From Methanobacteriota archaeon (GTDB lineage: Archaea; Thermoplasmatota; Thermoplasmata; RBG-16-68-12), in NCBI GenBank assembly GCA_005878525.1, contig VBMB01000030.1:1-33348 (forward strand): 33,348 bases of DNA. Direction: 5' to 3'. The translations under genes were made by a program, and so were the position numbers. The notes beneath the pieces are model-generated. The model was not told the DNA's origin. It made no database searches and saw only the letters and a list, made by a program, of their open reading frames with translations. Shown here one piece after another: positions 1-8,821 of this stretch (within the stretch, counting starts at the first letter, position 1; each line of letters opens with the position of its first letter).

Positions 1-93
1 CTCATCGGCGGTGAGGAATCCTTTTGTAGCGGCCCCGCCGATTCACTGCGCCAAGGACGAGGGGGGAGTGAAACGAAGGAGTTCAAGGTTTAC

Positions 94-450
94 GTGGCCG
101 ACAAACCCGGTGAGTTGGCTCGGGTGACGGAAGCCCTGTCGAACGGTGCCGTCAACATCCGGGCGATCGCGAGCGAGTCGAAACACGACGCATCGTTCCT
201 TCGCGTCGTGACCTCGGACGTGCAGACGACGCAGAAGGCCCTGACGAATGCGGGCCTGAAGTACGAGCTGAGCGACATCCTGAACCTCGAGCTCTTGGAC
301 CGGCCGGGAGAGCTGGCGAAGGTCGCGAAGCGCCTCGCTCGCGCGGGGATCAACGTGCAATCCATCTACATCTTGGGATCGAAGAACGGGCGGACCGAAA
401 TCGCGTTGGTCGTGGACGACATCGAGCGCGCCAAGACCGCGATCAAGTAG
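94..450 (+). CDS. Tandem ACT-domain amino-acid-binding regulatory protein
   Basis: ORF 118 aa with two ACT-like units (DKPGELARVTEALSNGAVNIRAI; DRPGELAKVAKRLARAGINVQSIYI). The frame is open upstream to base 1 and the first beta strand (KEFKVYV) lies before the GTG at 94, so the true start is uncertain. Confidence 0.8.
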   Translation: MADKPGELARVTEALSNGAVNIRAIASESKHDASFLRVVTSDVQTTQKALTNAGLKYELSDILNLELLDRPGELAKVAKRLARAGINVQSIYILGSKNGRTEIALVVDDIERAKTAIK

Positions 451-518
451 GGACCGATGGTAGTTTCGCACACCCCCTGCCCAAGCCCATAGAAGACCGG
501 CCGCCCAACGGCAGCCGC

Positions 519-1556
519 ATGGAACATGGAACCCGGGTTCTGAGTCCGATTCGGAGCCGCCGGGCACGGAACTCGGACCGATTGCTCACAGGTGGGTCGC
601 GTTCCGCGCAAGGCAGCGGAAATCCTTCTCGGTCCGACGGCGGGCATGGCCCATTCAAGGATCCATCCTCTCCTCGTCGGGGGGCATGGAACCAGCGAGT
701 CACGAATGAGGAACTCGTCGCGGCGTACAAGGATACAGGCTCGATATGGAAAGCGGGGAAGCGGCTTGGGCTGTGCGGCCAAAGCGTCCATGAGCGACTG
801 CGCAGGCTGGGTTACGAGATGGCTCATCAATCATCGACCGTGGAGGAAGTGGCGGAAGCCCGGTCACTCGCGGGTCAAGGGGAGCCGATGGCACAAATCG
901 CGAATCGTCTCGGGCGGACCTATAGCGCAGTGAGGTTGAAGCTCTCGCGTCTCGGAATCGGTTCGCAGCACAAAGGCTGGAGATGGAAGCCGAGGCGCAA
1001 GATGATCCTATCCAAGCGACGAGTTTCCGGGTTTGCGAAGAAACTGGAACGAGGGACCGCGACAGTTCGCCGTTTGGCTCGACAGCAAGGCGTTGCGATA
1101 ACCCCACTCGTCGATGCGTTGCAACTTTACGAACCTGAGAGGTGGCGAAGGTACGTCGAGAGTCACTCGAACCTCTCGCGCCGCCGGTGCCCTGGATGCT
1201 GCAGTGAGTTCGTGCCCCTCACGAAGAGACAGCGCTTCTGCACTGTTCGTTGTCGTGAGGCATATCGGCGGAACATGTCCTACTTCGGCGGAAGACGCAT
1301 GGAAGCCATAGGCCTACGGGAGGGCGTGTGCCAGCTCTGCCTCGGAAAGTTCGACAAGTGGTTGTCTGCACATCACGTCCTCGGGAAAGAAAGAGACCCG
1401 GAAAACAATGCGCTCATCGCACTCTGTCGAGGCTGCCACGACCATGGTAACGAATCTCTCCGCGAGGTCGTGCGTCGAGCGTCCCGAGTCGGTGACCGAG
1501 CTGATTGCGCTCTTCTTGGCCCGTCGTGGCAAGATGAACGCGGTTGTCTCCGTTGA
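519..1556 (+). CDS. HTH-containing HNH endonuclease-like protein
   Basis: HTH-like segments (NEELVAAYKDTGSIWKAGKRLGLCGQSVHERLRRLGY; MAQIANRLGRTYSAVRLKLSRLGI), a zinc finger (CPGCCSEF...FCTVRC) and an HNH-like motif (CQLCLGKF...SAHHVLGKERDPENNALIALCRGCHDHG). The N-terminal ~55 aa may not be translated. Confidence 0.7.
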   Translation: MEHGTRVLSPIRSRRARNSDRLLTGGSRSAQGSGNPSRSDGGHGPFKDPSSPRRGAWNQRVTNEELVAAYKDTGSIWKAGKRLGLCGQSVHERLRRLGYEMAHQSSTVEEVAEARSLAGQGEPMAQIANRLGRTYSAVRLKLSRLGIGSQHKGWRWKPRRKMILSKRRVSGFAKKLERGTATVRRLARQQGVAITPLVDALQLYEPERWRRYVESHSNLSRRRCPGCCSEFVPLTKRQRFCTVRCREAYRRNMSYFGGRRMEAIGLREGVCQLCLGKFDKWLSAHHVLGKERDPENNALIALCRGCHDHGNESLREVVRRASRVGDRADCALLGPSWQDERGCLR

Positions 1557-1644
1557 AATCGAGGAGTGGAGAAGCGACGAGCTACGGGACTACATCGAAG
1601 CGAGAAACGCTGAGGATGGCGATTGGCTGTTCGACTCGGCCTGA
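1534..1644 (+). CDS. Possible small acidic protein (36 aa) overlapping the end of the HNH gene
   Basis: ATG at 1534, MNAVVSVEIEEWRSDELRDYIEARNAEDGDWLFDSA, stop at 1644; sequence-only support. Confidence 0.2.
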   Translation: MNAVVSVEIEEWRSDELRDYIEARNAEDGDWLFDSA

Positions 1645-1784
1645 GCAATCGCAGCAGGCGGACACAGAAGAAGTCCTAATCTGTCTCGAGCGGACCCAGG
1701 GCCGCTTCACCCGTCTCCAGGATAGGCTTAAGAGGGGGATATTATAGTAGAAGCCGAATACATCCCAACTTGGGAGTGCACTCT

Positions 1785-2309
1785 ATGGGCGGCACGGTAA
1801 CAAAGGGAAATCGCCTTCAGGTAATCGCGAGAAAAGAACTCGAGAAACAGGGTTACGTTGTTCATACAGCGGTCCGGAGCGTTCAACGGCGTGGGCCGAT
1901 TTGGATTAGTCAGTCGACGGACATCTTCAACGCATTCGACTTGATTGCGACGCGGATCGAGCCCCCACAACCGTTGCGGTTCGTCCAGGTCACGACGGCC
2001 TCCCATGTGAGCGAGAGGATCCGGAAGGTCGATCCGGTTCCTATCAACCCGGGATTGGCGAGCGTCGAGATTTGGGCGTATGTCGGCGGGAGGAAGCGAC
2101 TGGATCGCCGGTACAAGAATCGTCGGATTTGGCTTCCACGAAACTACTTCCAGATCTATCTCAAACATCGCAACTGGGAACCCGACCGACGAGACCGGGT
2201 CTCTGTCGGAGACGACCAGCTCGAAGGAGTGAGCTGGACAGAGGACAGTCCCGCTGAGGAGCTTGTCTCCGCAATTATTCGTCCGTCTCACAGGAAGGCA
2301 AAGGCGTAG
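1785..2309 (+). CDS. PD-(D/E)XK / archaeal Holliday-junction-resolvase-like protein, possibly with a degenerate active site
   Basis: KGNRLQVIARKELEKQGYVV...FDLIAT...LRFVQVTT order resembles resolvase-fold KGxxxE...FDLIA...QVK; ATG at 1785 within ORF 1770-2309. Confidence 0.5.
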   Translation: MGGTVTKGNRLQVIARKELEKQGYVVHTAVRSVQRRGPIWISQSTDIFNAFDLIATRIEPPQPLRFVQVTTASHVSERIRKVDPVPINPGLASVEIWAYVGGRKRLDRRYKNRRIWLPRNYFQIYLKHRNWEPDRRDRVSVGDDQLEGVSWTEDSPAEELVSAIIRPSHRKAKA

Positions 2310-2476
2310 CCGACACGACGTGCGCCCGGATCGCCTGAGGACGTTATCGTATTCCGAAAGAACGAAATTCTTCATTCGATTTAGCGCAACGCTTTTGCGG
2401 CCGACGCACATCCCGTCGTCGGCGATCTCCAGTGGGTTCGCCAATCAGAGGAGGCGAGGTCTTGTCTGCGCTTCGT

Positions 2477-4723
2477 ATGAGTGCGAGTGCTATCACAATC
2501 GGAATGATGTTTGTATTGGGAGCGATGGTCACGGGAATCGCGAGCGCGACTCCGGGTCCCGGGAACGGAAGTACGGCTGCCCCGGAGCAGTACGCGATCG
2601 TCGAGTTCACGGACAGCCCCGTGGCGACGTACACCGGCGGCATCGCCGGATACCCGGCCACCGAGCCGCTCCATGGACACAAGCTCGACCTGGCCGCGGC
2701 GAACGTCGCCCTCTACGCGTCGTATCTGCACATGCGCCACGCAAGCTTCCAGGCATGGGTCAGCTCGAACGCACCCTGGGCGCAGGTCGTGCGCGAATAT
2801 AGCCTCTCCTTCAACGGCGTCGCGATCCAGACGAACGGAAACTCCCTCAGTAGCCTCGCGAATGCACCCGGCGTCGCGGCCGTAACCCCCGACTGGATCT
2901 ACTATCCCTCGATGGACGTGTCCGTGCCCCTCATCAAGGCGAACGTGGTCTGGCCCTCCCTGGGAATCGATCCCACGACCGGAGCGATAGGCGACCTCGC
3001 CGGCGTGAAGGTCGGCGTCATCGACACAGGAATCGACGACTCCCATCCGTTCATCGCATCGTGTCGGGCCGCGGGGAGCATCACCCACGACGTGTTCTTC
3101 AGCGGGACCGGCCTGTTCGATCCCAGCCGCACGCTATTCTTCGACCACGGCACTCATGTCACCGGGACGATCGGGGGCTGTTACACCACCGGGACCGTCA
3201 CGGTGGACGGACAACCGATGGGCCTCGCGGCGCCGATGAGCGGCGTCGCGTCCGGCGTCGCCCTGCACGACTACAACGTGTTCCCGGGATACGGCTCCGG
3301 GTTCATCCACCACGGGGGCGGCGCGTTCAGCCACGACATCATCGGCGCGGTCGAGAAGGCCGTGGCGGACGGCATGGACGTCATCAACCTGAGCATCGGT
3401 GGACGAGTCCAAGGCCCCCACGACTTGTTGTCGGAGGCGATCAACGCCGCGGTGGACGCGGGGACGGTCGCGGTGATCGCCGCCGGAAATTCCGGATCCG
3501 GCATCCTGACCGTCGAATCGCCAGGCAATGCCGCGAACGCGATCACGGCTGCGGCGGCCTCGGATCCGCACTTCGAAGGCATCAAGGTCAGCTTCGACAC
3601 GACGACGATCGGCGCCGCGGTCGGCGAGTTCGCGAACTTCAAACCCGCGATTACTGCAGCAACGGCGACGACCACGCCGGCGAACGGCTGCACCGCGATC
3701 TCGGAAGACCTCACCGGGAAGATTGCGTTGATTAGCCGCGGCGTCTGCACGTTCGGCACGAAGATCCAGGACGCCCAGGACCGAGGAGCCGTTGGAGTCA
3801 TCATCCTGAACAATCAGCCAACGGATCCGTTCCCGATGGCCCAGGACGGCGTGCACCACCCGACGATTCCGGCGGTCATCGTCTCCTTGGCGGATGGCGC
3901 GACCCTCAAGGCGCACGCACCCGGATCGGTGACGGTCGACGGGACGACGTTCTTCGACTTCGTGACGACGAACGCGGACATCCTGGCGGCGTTCTCGAGC
4001 CGCGGGCCCACGCCGTACGACTTCCGCCTCAAGCCCGACGTGACCGCTCCTGGAGTCAGCGTGCTCTCGAGCGTCCTCGGAGGCCAGTTCGCGTTCTTCC
4101 AGGGCACCTCGATGGCGACGCCGCACACGACCGGCGCGGCCGCCCTCCTGTTGGCCGCCCATCCGACGTGGTCGCCCGACGAGGTCAAGTCGGCGCTCGT
4201 CAACTACGCGGATCGAACGGTGACGGGGACCGGCGGACTCGGCCCGATCGCCCGCGGGGGCGGCCGGATCAACGTCCAGACCTCCGTCGGTGCGACAGTG
4301 TTGTTGAGTCCCGCCTCGATCAGCTTCGGGGGCTTCACGGGAGGAAAGCCGTTGTCCTCCGCGGTCCATGTGACCTTCGAGAACCTCGGTCCGGCGGTCA
4401 CTTGCGCCCTGAGCCTCACGATCAACGACCCGCCCGCGAATGGTTTCTTCTCGCTCAGCGCGTCCAGCCTCAGCCTGGCCGCGGGTGGGACCGGGACCGT
4501 GACGGCGACGTTCAACGGAGGGCAGGCGGTGGGGACGGGCTTCTTCTTCGGGGACGCGGTCGCATCGTGCAGGACGGCCACGATCCGGGCGCCCTGGTTC
4601 GCGGCGGTCCAGCGCGGCAACGGGGCGTTGAACGGGAACCAGAATTCGCCCGCCCTGTTCGGACTCGACCCGGCCGTGTACACGGACACGAGCCTCATGT
4701 CCGGCGGGCCGTTCGCGGCGTGA
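2477..4723 (+). CDS. Secreted subtilisin-like serine protease (S8) with N-terminal prodomain and PA-like insert
   Basis: Signal peptide MSASAITIGMMFVLGAMVTGIASA; catalytic motifs VGVIDTGIDDSHP, DHGTHVTGTIGG, AAGNSGSG and GTSMATPHTTGAAAL; PA-like segment GVCTFGTKIQDAQDRGAVGVIILNN. Confidence 0.93.
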   Translation: MSASAITIGMMFVLGAMVTGIASATPGPGNGSTAAPEQYAIVEFTDSPVATYTGGIAGYPATEPLHGHKLDLAAANVALYASYLHMRHASFQAWVSSNAPWAQVVREYSLSFNGVAIQTNGNSLSSLANAPGVAAVTPDWIYYPSMDVSVPLIKANVVWPSLGIDPTTGAIGDLAGVKVGVIDTGIDDSHPFIASCRAAGSITHDVFFSGTGLFDPSRTLFFDHGTHVTGTIGGCYTTGTVTVDGQPMGLAAPMSGVASGVALHDYNVFPGYGSGFIHHGGGAFSHDIIGAVEKAVADGMDVINLSIGGRVQGPHDLLSEAINAAVDAGTVAVIAAGNSGSGILTVESPGNAANAITAAAASDPHFEGIKVSFDTTTIGAAVGEFANFKPAITAATATTTPANGCTAISEDLTGKIALISRGVCTFGTKIQDAQDRGAVGVIILNNQPTDPFPMAQDGVHHPTIPAVIVSLADGATLKAHAPGSVTVDGTTFFDFVTTNADILAAFSSRGPTPYDFRLKPDVTAPGVSVLSSVLGGQFAFFQGTSMATPHTTGAAALLLAAHPTWSPDEVKSALVNYADRTVTGTGGLGPIARGGGRINVQTSVGATVLLSPASISFGGFTGGKPLSSAVHVTFENLGPAVTCALSLTINDPPANGFFSLSASSLSLAAGGTGTVTATFNGGQAVGTGFFFGDAVASCRTATIRAPWFAAVQRGNGALNGNQNSPALFGLDPAVYTDTSLMSGGPFAA

Positions 4724-4981
4724 CCGAGAACGTGCGGCCTTGGCGAACCGCCGAGACCGCGCCCTTTCCCTCGTTCAGGCCATCGGGCGACGCTCATCGA
4801 TCGCCGGGCGTTTCAGCACTCATAGGGGTCGTCACGCGTCGATCGGCTGACCCTCTTCTCATCACGAACGCACGGACGACATCGCGGCGGGCGTAGAAAG
4901 CCGTTTTCCGGGCCTTTGGGAGTGTCAGGGTACAGAATTTCGTGGGAACCTTCATAACGTGACAATAATCTGTAACACCCG

Positions 4982-7276
4982 ATGGAAGTGCCGCCGGGGC
5001 GAGTGGAGCGGATCGCCGACGGCGGGCCTGAAGTGATTCGGTCCATCCTCGCCGAGCTTCGGGCGATGAAGTTCAACGGGGTCCTGAAGACCTCCGTTTT
5101 TCGCGGCGACACCCCGTCGCAAGGGGTCCTCGTCCTCCGGCGAGGGGATGGGGTGCTCGCGGAACACCGGTCCGCGGTCGATGTGGCGGGCCACGAGGCC
5201 CTCCCCGAGATCCTGAAGGACGCCGCGAGCGCCCGCGCCCAGCTCGAGGTGCGTACCTACGACTATGGCCATTCCTCGATCAGCATCGACCATCTCCAGC
5301 GGAGCTACCCCGAAGCCGCGGTCGAGGGCATCGGAGACCCGGACGAGGTGCTCGAGCAGGCAATCGCCCAGGAGGCCCGCGAGCGCGAGACGTACGAGAA
5401 GGAGCTGGAGGGCCGTCGCAATCAAGAGCGAACGCTCGTCGAACGCGAAGAGGAGCTGTACCGCAGGAAATGGGAACTCGAACAGGAGTACCAACGGAGC
5501 GCGATGCGACAGCGAGAACTGGACTCCCTCCGGGCCGAACTGCAGACGGTCAAGGAGGCGAGTGGACTGATCCTGAGCCGCCTCGAAGAGCGACGAGAGT
5601 CCCGGGACGTGGAGGTCGAGTCCCAGAAGAAGGTCCTCGCGATGGAATCCGAGAAGGCGCGGGCGGAGGTCGAGACCCAGCGGCGCAGCCTCTCGGAACG
5701 GCAGGCCAAACTCGGCGGGCTGGAGCGGGAGTTCGCCTCGAAGGAATCCACCTACCGGGACCGCGAGACATCGCTCGACGCGCGGGCCGCGTCCGTCGAA
5801 CGCGAGCGCAAACAGATGAACGATCTGTACGGCAACCTACAGGCGGAGGCCGAGAAGATCTCCGAGGCCCGGAAGGTCTTCGACGACCGCCTCGCGGAAG
5901 CGGAACGCCGGGAGCGGCTCCTCACCAGCCAGGAGCAGGCAATCCGCGAACGGGAGCAGAAGCTCCGGGACCACGTTGCGGCGGTCTCTCAGCGGGAACG
6001 CACCCTCGAGGACCGGGAGAAATCGTTCCCGAGAAGTATGGCCGACCTGGAGGCCCGCGAGGGGGAACTCACCGAGAAGGCCACGAAACTCGCCAAACAG
6101 CTCGAAGCGTTTGAAGCCCAGGACGCGGGACTCGACGACCAGCGGGAGGAGCTCGAACGGGCGACGAAGCGCATGCAGAAGCTCGCGAAGGACCTCGCGG
6201 CGAAGGATCGCAAGGTCTCCGAGGAGGAACGCGAAGCCCGGGAGCGTCAGGTCGACGTGCGCCGACGACAGCGGGACCTCGCGACCCGCGGGAAGGAGCT
6301 CGAGCAGTTGAAGCGCCGGCTCGAGCGCATGGACGAGGAGCTGTCCGCCAACCGCTCGAGGATGAAGGCGCAAGCGGTGAAGCTGCTCCGGTCCGAACGA
6401 ACCGCCCAGCAACGGCTCCGTGCGATCGAGACCGCTGACCGAGAGCTGGACAAGCGAGAGGCCGCGGCAAAACGTCGGGAGGCCGCGATTGAGAAGCGAG
6501 AGAAGGCGGCGGCCGCGGCGGAGGAGCGAACGACGGAACGGTCCGATGCGGCTGAGGTCGTCGAGGGAGACTTGCGATCTCGACGCGCTGCGCTCGAAGA
6601 AGAGTACGCCGCCAAGAGAGGCGAGGTCGAACGGCGCGAGAGCGAGGTCGCTGCCGTGGAGCGGGCGTTCACGAAAGAATCGGAATCGAACGAGTCGTTG
6701 AAGGCCACCTTGGAGGAACAGGAAACCGCGTTCCTCTCGGACCTGCAAGACATCGAATCGCGCAAGGCGGCGCTCGAGAAATCCGAGGCCTCGCATGCAC
6801 AGGAGACGAAGAAGCTCGAGAAACGCTCAGACGCAATCTCGAGTCGAGAGTCCAAATCGAAACAGGAAATCCAACGTCGTGAAGCGTTACTTGAAGCCCG
6901 CGAACGCGAGGTCGAGGCGCAGGAGGCCGCCCTCCGGGAGAAGGAAGAGAGCCTCCAGCACCGGATCGACGAGGTCGAAGATCGCGAATCGGACGCCGAG
7001 AAGCGAGTGGCCCGCGCCGAGGCCGATGGGAAACGTCGGCAAGAGGCGATTGCCGCCCAGCGTGCCGGCATCGAGGAACGCATCACGAAGCTCGCAGCGG
7101 ACCGTGATGCTCTAGCGGCCGAGCGGATCGCCGTGCAAGCGGCGCAGTCCGCTCTCAAGACACGGGAGACGAAACTCAAAGACCGCGAGGCTCGGGCGGC
7201 GAAGGCGGACGTCGTGATTCAGCGCCGCAAGAAAGAACTCGCCCGGATCAAGGAAGGCTTGCGGCGCCTCAGCTGA
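4982..7276 (+). CDS. Long coiled-coil protein with small N-terminal globular domain
   Basis: 764-aa ORF; the N-terminal ~115 aa look globular, then ~600 aa are E/R/K/A-rich with heptad-like character; no Walker motifs seen. Confidence 0.8.
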   Translation: MEVPPGRVERIADGGPEVIRSILAELRAMKFNGVLKTSVFRGDTPSQGVLVLRRGDGVLAEHRSAVDVAGHEALPEILKDAASARAQLEVRTYDYGHSSISIDHLQRSYPEAAVEGIGDPDEVLEQAIAQEARERETYEKELEGRRNQERTLVEREEELYRRKWELEQEYQRSAMRQRELDSLRAELQTVKEASGLILSRLEERRESRDVEVESQKKVLAMESEKARAEVETQRRSLSERQAKLGGLEREFASKESTYRDRETSLDARAASVERERKQMNDLYGNLQAEAEKISEARKVFDDRLAEAERRERLLTSQEQAIREREQKLRDHVAAVSQRERTLEDREKSFPRSMADLEAREGELTEKATKLAKQLEAFEAQDAGLDDQREELERATKRMQKLAKDLAAKDRKVSEEEREARERQVDVRRRQRDLATRGKELEQLKRRLERMDEELSANRSRMKAQAVKLLRSERTAQQRLRAIETADRELDKREAAAKRREAAIEKREKAAAAAEERTTERSDAAEVVEGDLRSRRAALEEEYAAKRGEVERRESEVAAVERAFTKESESNESLKATLEEQETAFLSDLQDIESRKAALEKSEASHAQETKKLEKRSDAISSRESKSKQEIQRREALLEAREREVEAQEAALREKEESLQHRIDEVEDRESDAEKRVARAEADGKRRQEAIAAQRAGIEERITKLAADRDALAAERIAVQAAQSALKTRETKLKDREARAAKADVVIQRRKKELARIKEGLRRLS

Positions 7277-7290
7277 GGAGGTCGAAGCGG

Positions 7291-8091
7291 ATGAGCGCGA
7301 TCGTCACCTTGACCACCGACTTCGGAGCGGGCGAGTACATCGGCGCCATGAAAGGCGCGATCCTTACGGTTAATCCGGAGGCGACAATCCTGGACATCGA
7401 CCATTCGATCCGGCCGCATGACATTCGCCACGGAGCCTACGTCCTGTATGCCGCGGTCCCGTACTATCCGTTCGCGGCCCACGTCGGCGTGGTCGACCCC
7501 GGCGTGGGCACGAAGCGCCGCGCGATCGTGTGCGTCTGCGAAGGAGCGTTCCTCGTGGGGCCGGACAACGGACTCCTCGTCCCGGCGGCGCGGCGACTCG
7601 GCCTCAAAGAGGTGCGCGAGATTACGAATCGAAAGCTGGGCCGTCCCGAACTCTCCGACACGTTCCACGGACGCGATCTCTTCGCGCCGGTGGCGGCGCA
7701 TCTCATGTCCGGGACCAAGGTCAAGGACGTCGGCGCGACGATCCGCGATTTCGTCGATCTCGACTTCGGGGAACCGAAGAAGCGCAAAGGCGGCTTCGAT
7801 GCTGTCGTCATCACCTACGATCGGTTTGGCAACGTCGTCACGAACATCCCCCGGCCTCTCGCCGAGAAGGCGTGGTCGTTCGGCGACCGTCTTGCGGTGA
7901 CGGTGGGTGGCTATGAAATGACTGTGCCGTTCGTGAGGACGTACGGCCTGGTCGCACCGAGGGACCTCCTCGCCACGCTGTCGTCGAGTGGGTTCCTTGA
8001 GATTTCTCGGAGAGAAGCGAGCGCCGCGGCCCAGCTCGAGGCGACCCCAGGGATGCCCGTGAGCGTGGCGAAGGCCGAGTCCCGGACGTAG
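7291..8091 (+). CDS. S-adenosyl-L-methionine hydrolase/adenosyltransferase family (DUF62)
   Basis: Family motifs VTLTTDFGAGEYIGAMKG, DIDHSIRPHDIRHGAYVL, VVDPGVGTKRRAIV, VGPDNGLLVPAA, DTFHGRDLFAPVAAHL. Confidence 0.93.
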   Translation: MSAIVTLTTDFGAGEYIGAMKGAILTVNPEATILDIDHSIRPHDIRHGAYVLYAAVPYYPFAAHVGVVDPGVGTKRRAIVCVCEGAFLVGPDNGLLVPAARRLGLKEVREITNRKLGRPELSDTFHGRDLFAPVAAHLMSGTKVKDVGATIRDFVDLDFGEPKKRKGGFDAVVITYDRFGNVVTNIPRPLAEKAWSFGDRLAVTVGGYEMTVPFVRTYGLVAPRDLLATLSSSGFLEISRREASAAAQLEATPGMPVSVAKAESRT

Positions 8092-8102
8092 GACCAATCG
8101 CT

Positions 8103-8693
8103 TCACCGCAACATGCCGGCGGCGAGAATCGACGTGCTGTCCGATATCTGGTAGCTGGACCCGGTGGAATACGTCGTCGTGCTGAGGAGGAGCCGATCGC
8201 CCACCGCGACGGGTCCACCCGGCTGGCTCTGAACATACGCGGCCCTCTGCGACGCGTAATTGAGGGAAACGAACGCCGTGGGGGCGAGGGCCGTGGCGCC
8301 TCCACTCGTCAGGATCGCCAATTTCGCGGTGGATGGAAACAGCCCCGTCGGGACCGAGGTTATGGTGAGAGTCCAGTTCGTGCCGTCGGCAGACCTCGCG
8401 ACGACGACCCCCATGACTCGAGGAGAAGGTGGGGTAATGCTGATCTGTCGCCCGACCAACACCGCCGCCACGCCGGCGAGGGCCACGAGGATGACGATCA
8501 CGAGGACCACCACGATCGCGGTCAGGTTGCCCGTCGCGCGGGGCGCCGGAGCAGGAGGCCACATCGGCGGATAGGGTGCTGGAATCGTGGCCGGCGGGAC
8601 CGAGGTCGTCAACGGGACCCCGCAGTTCGAGCAGAACAGGTTCCCCAGGGAATTCGGCGCGCCACAACGCGGACAAGCAACCATCGCGGACAT
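8103..8693 (-). CDS. Zinc-ribbon, single-TM protein with extracytoplasmic domain
   Basis: N-terminal CPRCGAPNSLGNLFCSNCG, a Pro-rich linker, one TM helix (LTAIVVVLVIVILVALAGVAAVLVG), then a ~110 aa domain. Confidence 0.75.
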   Translation of the reverse strand: MSAMVACPRCGAPNSLGNLFCSNCGVPLTTSVPPATIPAPYPPMWPPAPAPRATGNLTAIVVVLVIVILVALAGVAAVLVGRQISITPPSPRVMGVVVARSADGTNWTLTITSVPTGLFPSTAKLAILTSGGATALAPTAFVSLNYASQRAAYVQSQPGGPVAVGDRLLLSTTTYSTGSSYQISDSTSILAAGMLR

Positions 8694-8821
8694 GCGGTGC
8701 CTCCGGCATCTCGGAACACGCCGAACGGCGGCAAATATCTTCGCGGAAACGTTGATGCGGTGCCGCCGTCAGCGCGCAGCCAGCAAAGACATATCTAGGG
8801 ACCGGACCTTCGGCGGCCGAA

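Noticed and set aside
519-2309. Restriction-modification or new defence system formed by the HNH and resolvase-like genes
   Set aside because: No methyltransferase, ATPase or other effector nearby, and adjacency alone is insufficient; kept only as separate observations.
3134-4369. 411-aa minus-strand ORF
   Set aside because: Antisense to the S8 protease, which has all catalytic motifs; Arg-rich shadow ORF.
5837-7179. Minus-strand ORFs (319 aa and 310 aa) opposite the coiled-coil gene
   Set aside because: Leu- or Ser-rich shadows created by the repetitive coiled-coil codons.
4982-7276. SMC/Rad50-like ATPase
   Set aside because: Coiled-coil composition only; no Walker A, Walker B or ABC signature motif in the translation.
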